DNA of 64,000 bases from Anthostomella pinea (Eukaryota > Ascomycota > Sordariomycetes > Xylariales > Xylariaceae): assembly GCA_963556695.1 (NCBI GenBank), contig CAUWAG010000010.1:4774001-4838000 (forward strand), given 5' to 3'. Shown here one piece after another: positions 56,520-64,000 of this stretch. A program made the translations under genes and the position numbers. The notes beneath the pieces are model-generated. The model had not been told where the DNA came from. It worked only from the letters and a program-made list of their open reading frames with translations, and did not search any database. Every line of letters starts with the position of its first letter. Positions within the stretch are counted from its first letter, which is position 1.

Positions 56520-56941
56520 TTTCCTAATTTGGCTATCTACCTCGCCATCCTCCATATCGTGCAGGTAGCTGTAGCTGCCCTCCTCTTTTTTGACGCGCGG
56601 CGGGCCGGCAAGGGAGACATGCTTGAGTGCGGTTTGTTTAGGACGGTTTTCGGCATCGTAGGGATTTTCTCGGTCGGTTAGGGACGTGTTGGGCCGATCG
56701 GGCTTGAGGAATGGTGCGTAGTGAGCTCTGGCTGCAGCAGCATCCTTAAAGCCGGCTCTGGCGGCAAGCTTCTCCCAATTGATCTGATAACGAGTCAGGT
56801 CATATCGTATGACACTTTGCATGGGATAAAGAAGGGTCATGTCGAATGAGAGTGCGTACCTTAGGCTTCGTGTTGGAGCTTGACGAGGGCCGCCATGTCA
56901 GACATGGTGATCGGGTCGGAGGTCGCAGTCTCGGCTGCCAT
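56520..56941 (-). pseudogene. Small SANT/Myb-like gene with a frame problem
   Basis: The ATG at 56941 opens MAAETATSDPITMSDMAALVKLQHEA. A plausible intron (56859-56784, GTACGC...TCAG) leads to INWEKLAARAGFKDAAAARAHY, the compact Myb/SANT-type helix pair seen in many small fungal nuclear proteins. The first exon's frame hits TAA at the junction and is one base out of phase with the second, so either a base is lost or the true first exon is different. A charged Lys/Glu segment (VKKEEGSYSYLHDMEDGE) follows. The 3' end is unresolved and may overlap the F-box-like gene's end. Confidence 0.4.
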
Positions 56942-56984
56942 CTTCTGCTGTAGTGGATTGTGCGTGTATGGGCGCGTGGGTGTG

Positions 56985-57000
56985 GGTGTGGGTGTGGGCG
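56985..57000. repeat. GTGTGG microsatellite
   Basis: A short run of GTGTGG units lies in the leader of the SANT-like gene; its complement gives the PTPTPT string in a nearby frame. Confidence 0.7.
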
Positions 57001-57049
57001 TTGGAGGAGGAGTTGACTGTGATGATGCGGAATGGGATCTGCTTGACAT

Positions 57050-57882
57050 AAGGACGTGCTGTCATTACGGGGCAGGACACCTACCCCCGCTACCAAGCCC
57101 TGCAGCAGCTGAGTGGGGTGGCCCCGCATGATCGCCTCAGGCCTCCGGTGGTTCTTGGGAGTTGGTACGGGTATCAAGTGGGTGATGCGGGGTCCCTAAA
57201 TCTTAGCCCGATCTGTCTGTGCAAGGCTAACCTAATCATCAACACCCGCCGCCATCTCCAGCTCAGAGATACAATTACCAACGGTACGCCATGCCTGTTC
57301 ACGAGGTGTACATTGTACTTTCTATCGCTCTTTGCGATTTATTCCAGACGGTATGGGCTGCCGTCATTGTTCTACTCCTATAATAAATTTGTAAACTAGG
57401 TTAGCTTTAAATTCTTGTTGCTTGATGGACGCAATGTCACCTGGGCTTCCCGCTTTGCCTGGTCGACCTCAGCTGCTGTCACGCGCCCCATGTTGTCGTC
57501 CAGGTCCAGGTAGTTTCTTCACGATGGCTGCCTCGGGCATCCAAATCCAGTTCTTTGCGACACACCTGTTTGGACTTGGTTCTCATGGCCTCCCTGCCTT
57601 CCCACCTTCCCATCTTTCGTGGTTCCTGCAGGGCTTTTCTTGTTCTTGACACCCCCTCGCGGCGATGACCTGGTCACCCAAATTTTGGCATCAATCCACA
57701 ACTCGAACCGAAAACAGGTAAGTCATTTATTCTCCCCCTCAATCACCTTTCTTCTCGTACCCTGTACCCAAGCGCATCGCTCACAGGCCGTTCGCATCTT
57801 CTAGAAAGCAACGTCTCGAGCTAAATAAGTACCTCGAACCCCGGTACCGCGGCCACAAACACACACAGCATCCAACTAGAAG
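57050..57882. other. Intergenic, no gene recognised
   Basis: The region lies between the SANT-like gene (minus) and the helicase pseudogene (plus), which are divergent. No motif-bearing frame, repeat or RNA gene was seen. Confidence 0.4.
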
Positions 57883-60800
57883 ATGGATGATGATCCTTGG
57901 GATTGAGGAGTCGAGCGGGTCGTACGAGAGCTCTGCTCCCAGAATCGAATCTGGAAGCTGCCAACAGACTCGTCAAAGCTCCCCCCACAACTCGAGACTC
58001 GTCTATGTGAACAAGATGTCAACGGTCACACCATCCTCACGTACTCACGTGAAGGAGCTGCTTGAGGTACTCGGTATGAAGACACTTAATCACAAGGCGA
58101 CGTTCAGAAGCGCCCTTGGTCAGTTCTGCCGACTCAGCCCCAAGTACAATCGTCTCGAACTGCAGTACGCCGATACGCCTGCCCATAACGACTCACTTTT
58201 TGCGGCTGCCGCTACCGATAAACCACCTCGCAAGAGACGTCGGGTTGCCCCAACCAATATCAATGCACCCTTCCCAAACGGCATAACCCAAGAGATTGGA
58301 CAGCAACCGCCTCAGGGTACTGCGCCCCAGCTCACCAGGGCTGTTCTCGGGACGGAAAGGCGCAGGCTTCAGCCACAACTGGTAGCTATAGGACGCAGAC
58401 CTGTTGATTGAAATCAGCGCCAGAGTAGGGGTTATTTTGGAAATGCAGGCCTCTCAAGCTACAACATCCTCCATCGCGACCTTGACTCTCCCGAGTACCA
58501 ATTCCGCAAATTTAGCTTCCAGAGCAACAATGTCCCTGTGGGACACCAGATACAAGTCAACCATTTGCTTAAACGCGCCGCATACCGACGTTGCCGAGGG
58601 TCGCCTCTCCCCCGCGGCCGCAAACAGCAAGCAGCAGATTCAATCACACCCCTCAACGACCCCTTCGATGACGAGGTTCTCCCACTTTATGGCGAGTCTG
58701 ATGAAGAATATGACTCGGAAACTTGGAAAGAGATTCAAGAAGAACAGGGAGAGCGTAGGAGCCGACAACCACACAGCAACAGTCTCACTGCCCAAGCGAT
58801 CGAAATTATCCTTAACGAGATATTCTAGCATTACGAAACTGAATGGTGGAAAGAGAAGGAGGACGATCTACGGCACAAGGCACTCGAGACTTAGCGTAGC
58901 CTCCGGGAGGGTCCCCATCGCCAATCTCTTGGCAAGATATCCGAGGATCTGCGGCACCTCGACGAGCGTATTGCTGCCTTGCGGCGTCAGATTGCCACAT
59001 GCCCATGGAGCACAAAAATCGAACTTGTACGTGGCGCCGCAAACCTGAAGCCTTCGGTTTGAGATCGACTCCGAACCAGATGGCTCCAAGACCTAGCAAA
59101 CTAGAAACACGAACCCAGTCGCGCAATAGCGCCGCCACCGCGGCACACAGGGAAAGCTGCCAGTACCAGTTTTGAGGACCACAGCACCGACACTGGTGAA
59201 GACCTAACCAGCGACTCCGAGGGGATGGTATAAACACATCACAGAAATGCAACTTCCTGTGCTCCCAAGACGCAAAGTGCTGCTGAGCCTATAAAGCTAG
59301 CGCCTCGGGAAGTGGTTTATATTAGTAGTGATAACGAATATGACGATGATCAGTCCTCACCCGCATCTCCCGACGGAAATGCCATACCGGTCGATAATAT
59401 GGATAATGACGCCGACGAGGAGGGACACCAAGACGAGATCGAAAATCTTGGCGGGCAGTTTGCCAATCGCACCATCTCTGCAGAAAACTGGACAAGCCTA
59501 TGCCGCCTGTTCCAGTGCCAAGAGAATATCACTGAGCACAGACCGGTTGGCTTTAAGCTGACTATCTCTGCCTACCAACTTCACGCCGTCTGGTGGCTGG
59601 TGACACAGTTCCTAAAACGGGGCATGCCGGGCGGCTGCCTTGGTGACGAAATGGGTCTGGGCAAGACGATTAAGGTGCTTGCCGCCTTTGTTATATTCGC
59701 TCTCATCAAGGCGAATCATACAGAAGTATAAGACTTTTGGAAGGCAGGCCGTACCGTCGATGGCCGTACGCACCTGACCCAGGACTAAGAGAAAATGATG
59801 GACTCTGTCTGCCCCAGCCAGCGCGTCTCACCTTACGGTCTACTTTGTCCTTGTGTCAAGTTCGGACAGACATATCTGGTGGCCACCATGCTGGCGTCGC
59901 TGCCCACCATATGCTTCGTCCCTCCGAGCTCGATCCACGACTGGCGTTGAGAGTTTGAAAAGCTCATCGACGCAGGCCATCCCATCATGCAGCATCTCCA
60001 TTTCTCCATTTTGTATAATAACTTCAAAGGAGATGAAACATATCATCATACCAGCGACCGTGTTCGGCAAACCATGGCTAAGGCCACAAGGTGCTACGTG
60101 AACCAACGAAACCAACAACTTGAATGTCATCTCAAAGGCCGAGAGGGACTTAGCAACTGGTTCTTGTTGGTCAGCTTGTCTGGGGCACCGGGGCTACGCA
60201 AAGCTTATAACGACAAAGGTGTCAGGTACAAAGCTGAGGATGGTACAGACCACGAGGGCAAGGTGTTCACTACCAATGGTCTTGCTGCAACTTTCGTCTT
60301 TTTTGATGAGGCGCATACCTACCGCGGCTCTCTTTCAAGTCCGACTCAGCCGTTCGCCCTGCTGAAAACTATCACCGAAAAGTCCTGGGATCCCACGGTC
60401 GCCTTCGCCATCTCAGGCTTCATCTCGGGCGGTGGTCCTGGCCAACTGACCAACATCCTTGATCACATTCTTCGAGTCAAGGGTGAACAACACGAAGGCA
60501 GGCCCAGCATCGGCGGTATTACCAACGTGACTGAGCTTGAAGACAAGAAAATTGACTGGAACTACCTGTTGCAAAAACACCATATTGTAAGGAACCAAAA
60601 GACCAAGGATGAGGTGAACAAACGCAAGAAATCGATCGGCAAGTTAATGAAGAACCTTGTCCCCCATGTTCTCATGGCCCGTCGCAATGTGGACACCTTT
60701 CGCGGCCAGACTATTGGCGATGCCGGACGAGAAATTGTCGTATGACGCGTCGAGTGCAACATGGTTAATGGGGCTGGCCGCAATGCATTTTGCAAGCTGA

Positions 60801-61759
60801 CTGCCAACGTCCAGGCATATGTTAGAAAGGCTTTCGACGAGAGGCACAATGCTTGGACAGTCGACGGAAGGCGGGGTCCTGAACCTACCCAGCACAGCGT
60901 CGAACTCGAGTTCTTCGGTGGAGAGGGTGCCGCAGCGTTAAAACTGGGCAAAGGTGGTGGCGGCATCTGGACACAGCTGCTTCGTGCGAACGTTTACCCC
61001 GAAGTCGCTCGCCTTTATCTGGACAAGCTCGTCACGGAGGAGGACCTTGAATGCAATAACATCAATCGCCATGGAGATGAGGCCTGCTTGCTTGTAGCTA
61101 CCGATGCCAGCCTAAACGACTTGCAGCGGCAGTTAGCCACATCCCCGTTCTGGCCATATCGCACACAGCTCATAAAGCAGTCTTCGAAATTTGCCCAGTT
61201 CTGTCAATATATAAACGGCATGGTGGCATACAGGGACCGCCGGCCCGGCGCCGGTGACGATCCTGGCCCTGCTGATAGCACGAACATCCGACACATGATT
61301 GTCTTGTCTGACACGCCTGTCTCCAGCTACATTACCTTCATGTTACTGTGCGTCAAGTATCCGAAAGTCAAGGTGATGCTGATCAACGGACGCATGCGCA
61401 AGGTGGCCACTGAGAAGACACCTGGATACGGGCGCAGAGAAATGATTGAAGACTTGATGTCCGACTGCACGAGTCAATCGCGCAATAAGATCATTGTCTC
61501 CACCTACTGTATCTGTGGCACGGCGCTAAGCATGCAACGCGCAAATTACTACGTAATGTTAGAGCCTGCTTGTAATGCTAAAGAAGAAGCCCAAGCCGCT
61601 GTTCGCGTCAACCGACGGGGCCAGTGTATGTGGCCTTTCATTGTGCGATTACATGATGAACGTAATCTTCCCGAAACACTGAAATGCTCTCGTCATCAAA
61701 ACCAAGACGATATGGAGAACTGGCAAGAGCAGGGCATTCCTTGGGATGACTTCCTGTAG
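57883..61759 (+). pseudogene. SNF2-family helicase pseudogene
   Basis: The ATG at 57883 (MDDDPWD, TGA at 57904) starts in one frame (ERVVRELCSQNRIWKLP, EQDVNGHTILTY). A single frameshift near 58060 moves to a second frame that stays readable to 61759. That frame has ten internal stops at 58409, 58826, 58892, 59060, 59102, 59231, 59729, 59786, 59948 and 60743. Helicase motifs are all present: DEMGLGKT (motif I, about 59645-59668), FDEAHTYRG (motif II, about 60303), HVLMARRNVDTF and, in the C-terminal half, AQAAVRVNRRGQ (motif VI, about 61588). Fungi carry expanded families of such SNF2 proteins of unknown role. The motifs survive almost unchanged while stops accumulate, which suggests recent inactivation. 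Confidence 0.88.
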
Positions 61760-62561
61760 TAGCTTGGCATGGGCTGTCGACACTTGCTGTATCCAAGATG
61801 ACAAAGGCTGAGAAATTGATGTTCTTTCTGAAAAGGAAGAAATGGTATATTGTTCAGGTAGTTGAAGGGAAGACATGTTACTGATGAGAAAATGTTCTGG
61901 TTAGAGTTGCTTGGAATGCATCAGTCCTTGAAAGAATAACGAAGAATAAAACGTTCCTCATTTCAGATACTAGATTAGATGTCGACGTGTTTACCGCTCG
62001 TTTGGTATTCTGACTAAATATAGACTTGAACTTTCTTCCTGCTTCCGATCAAATCCCCGCCTCCAGGACCCAGGCATGGTTCCGCTTGCCGTTTGGACAG
62101 ACGAAATGCTCAATGAAGTGCTTGTCTTTGGGCGTATTCCAGCACAGAAGACAGTCTAGAGACCGAGACAAGAGACTTGAGAGCGCGTATCGCGATCGCA
62201 GCTACTTCGAAAACACTGAAGTGGTCTATCTAACAATGTAGCCGAGTACTGCTGGCAGCAGGACGTTGTTACTACCATCGATGATGAGTGCAAAAATTAT
62301 CAGAAAGGACCAGACGGGCTCTGGGACCGCGGCATGGCTAATGACGATATTCCGACAAAATCCCAAGGATGCAAGAGCACTAACCATCTAACAAATGTGA
62401 CGATCAGGCCTGCAGTACAACTGGTCAGGACTGATGGATAGATAAAGCTAGATTCAACGATCTATGAAGAAGGAAGGAAGAAGGCAGGCCGCTTCAGGTG
62501 AGAGGTGGGCCTCCCATATATATAGGTACATGTGGAGGTACAATGTACTTGTACCGTAACA
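61760..62561. other. Convergent intergenic region
   Basis: The region lies between the ends of the helicase pseudogene and the phosphorylase-like gene. Short frames only. A GGTACA/TGTACC palindromic cluster occurs at about 62525-62560. Confidence 0.4.
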
Positions 62562-63630
62562 CTAGATATCGCCCAACTTTTTCTCGGCCTCCACCTTGTT
62601 TGGTGCGATCCTGTGGGGGAGACCCCGCGTGTACGCGACTGCTGTCATTGCAGCGTAGCCTTGCCAAAGCGAGTTCTTATGACTATCAGCATAGTCGCAA
62701 ATGCCACGGACGACCAGGAAGGGGAATTGATTCATCAGTCCAGCAGCTTCCACCTCGAAGCACAAGACGTCCTTTTCGATCGAAATCTTATCGCGAATTG
62801 AAGCGTCCTTCATGAGTTGGTTGGCGGAAGCTATAAGGCCGTAGTGTATGACGGGATCATTGTCGTGAGGCGTCCTTCATGAGTTGGTTGGCGGAAGCAA
62901 CAAGGCCGTAGTGTATGACGGGATCATCGTCGTCCGCCGATCGTGCACGCCGGATAGTCAGTTTCGACTCGTCGTCTCCGCAAGCAGCCAAGCAGTCCTC
63001 GTCGTCTCTAGCAGTATGGAGGATTTTGGGTTTATAAAGCCGGTCCGTGCTAGCGTTTGGTTGTCGAAACTCATGTTGCAGCCTTGGAATTCGATCAAGG
63101 GCGCTCCCAATTGCTTTCTTGAGCTGGTGTCCCTTCATCCGATAAGTAGCGTTAAGTGCGGCCGCTGCAGCCATTATGAATGTTGGTGGCTTGTTCAAGA
63201 ACCCCGTGGGAACGAAGGCCTTGTTCTGGATAGTCTTCCCGTAGTCGTACTGGTACACGCCGCCGTGCCCATAGCCAGCATATCTGACGACGACGTCCCC
63301 TAGGCGGATATCGTGCTTGGCCGGAGCACCACCGCCGATGCCAACCATGAGGCCAACTCTGAGATTTGGAAAGCTGCCTATCATATCCCTAGCAACGTTC
63401 GCAGCATTTACGAGCCCGTACTCCCAGTGCGGCAGTACAACAATAACGACATTGTGCTTGCCTATCCGACTGAGGGTATAGTTATTGTTGTCGTTGGCCG
63501 GCTGCGAGTCTAGTTCGCCATGATCTTCGTCAAGGAACGCTTGAGCAGCGATGAGCTCTGTGCTGCCATCCAACCGGTTCCTTTTGACAAACAGACCTCT
63601 GCACTTTGGTCCGGAAAGGTGGTCACCCAT
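62562..63630 (-). pseudogene. Nucleoside-phosphorylase-domain protein, broken by a 67-bp duplication
   Basis: On the minus strand from the ATG at 63630, the PNP/UDP-phosphorylase fold is readable: STELIAAQAFLDEDHGELD, YTLSRIGKHNVVIVVLP, RVGLMVGIGGGAPAKHDIRLGDVVV, GGVYQYDYGKT and [18 protein letters not shown]. The frame then stops (RQ, TGA). The C-terminal end continues in another frame: [21 protein letters not shown] and [14 protein letters not shown], containing the usual EMEAAG-type and RGI.DYAD motifs. Such domains are a standard N-terminal module of fungal NLR-like proteins, where they stand before a NACHT or NB-ARC. Here it ends soon after the domain (stop at 62562), so it was a stand-alone protein or is truncated. 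Confidence 0.82.
62803..62936. repeat. 67-bp tandem duplication in the phosphorylase-like gene
   Basis: GCGTCCTTCATGAGTTGGTT and the following bases to about 62869 are repeated at 62870-62936 with a few differences (GCTATAAGG against GCAACAAGG; CATTGT against CATCGT). The period, 67, is not a multiple of three, so it shifts the reading frame. Confidence 0.9.
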
Positions 63631-64000
63631 CAGTCTTTTTGTATATCTTTCCCCTATTACTGTATCATTACATATTCCCCCTTGAAGAGCCGTTCCGATC
63701 GTGATTTATGTCATCTGTAGCAATGGTATCGCCTTTCCCTCCCGAGTCCCCATTTGTTCCAACATCAGGCTCAGGCATGGCGTATAGGAGGTAATGTTGA
63801 CTTGAGGAGATTGAAGTTCGCGACGAACGTATGATGGGGTCGACGGCTGGAGTTATAGTAGCCCATGTTAGTGAAATTGCTAACTTGTGGTCTGCAATAA
63901 ACTGACCTGTTCAAAACTAGGAGGATATGGGGGAGGGGTTGGGTGCTGTGTCTGGGCAAGACAAGTTGTTGTTGAGTGGTCTGAAGCTCAAAAGTCTGAC
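63631..64000. other. Upstream of the phosphorylase-like gene, window end
   Basis: No gene could be supported. The first part is the likely promoter of the minus-strand phosphorylase-like gene. Confidence 0.4.

Noticed and set aside
61649..61876. Minus-strand frames within the helicase pseudogene and similar antisense frames
   Set aside because: They are shadows of the helicase text on the other strand.

Overview
The window is from a filamentous ascomycete (Pezizomycotina), probably a sordariomycete. Genes are interrupted by short introns of about 50-160 bp with GTRNGY donors and CTRAC-type branch sites. Conserved proteins are of fungal type (VAC8, SNF4, CTK1, IMP1). The repeats show the C-to-T / G-to-A decay expected of repeat-induced point mutation (RIP). 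Genus-level placement is inference.

Layout. (1) 1-36 kb is ordinary gene-bearing DNA. It holds a divergent pair of mitochondrial genes (IF-3 on minus, inner-membrane peptidase IMP1 on plus), then VAC8 (7 exons, minus), SNF4/AMPK gamma (4 exons, plus), a 1434-residue RhoGAP protein (5 exons, plus), a secreted NucA/NucB-type nuclease-like gene (minus), a cysteine-rich secreted protein (plus), a 198-residue unknown (plus), a seven-helix membrane protein (minus), the CTD kinase CTK1 (3 exons, plus), a weak small membrane-protein ORF (minus) and a cysteine-free secreted protein (minus). (2) 37.3-47.0 kb is a very AT-rich, RIP-eroded block. It contains one well-preserved and one decayed pogo/Fot1-type DNA transposon, LTR remnants and a GC-normal minisatellite island. 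(3) 47.3-63.7 kb regains normal GC but is mostly a graveyard of decayed accessory genes: an alpha/beta-hydrolase-NACHT (NLR-like) gene cut at its Walker B motif by an LTR, a DUF6601-like membrane protein, a PD-(D/E)XK nuclease-like gene split by a Tc1/mariner element, an F-box-like gene, a SANT-like gene, a SNF2-family helicase with ten in-frame stops, and a nucleoside-phosphorylase-domain gene broken by a 67-bp tandem duplication. Most stops in these genes are the kind made from CAA, CAG, CGA or TGG by C-to-T or G-to-A change.

How the genes relate. The left part holds housekeeping regulators of mitochondrial translation and protein sorting, vacuole inheritance, glucose signalling, Rho GTPases and transcription elongation; they are not an operon or a pathway cluster. 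The right part looks like a transposon-driven accessory compartment of conflict-type genes (NACHT, phosphorylase domain, nuclease-like, helicase) that has been inactivated. The most unusual object is at 52694-53866: the mariner insertion has joined the PD-(D/E)XK-like reading frame, without a stop, to the transposase's DNA-binding domain, giving one open 390-codon frame. A second is the SNF4 amber stop, which is followed in frame by four more protein repeats.

No tRNA, rRNA or CRISPR array was recognised.
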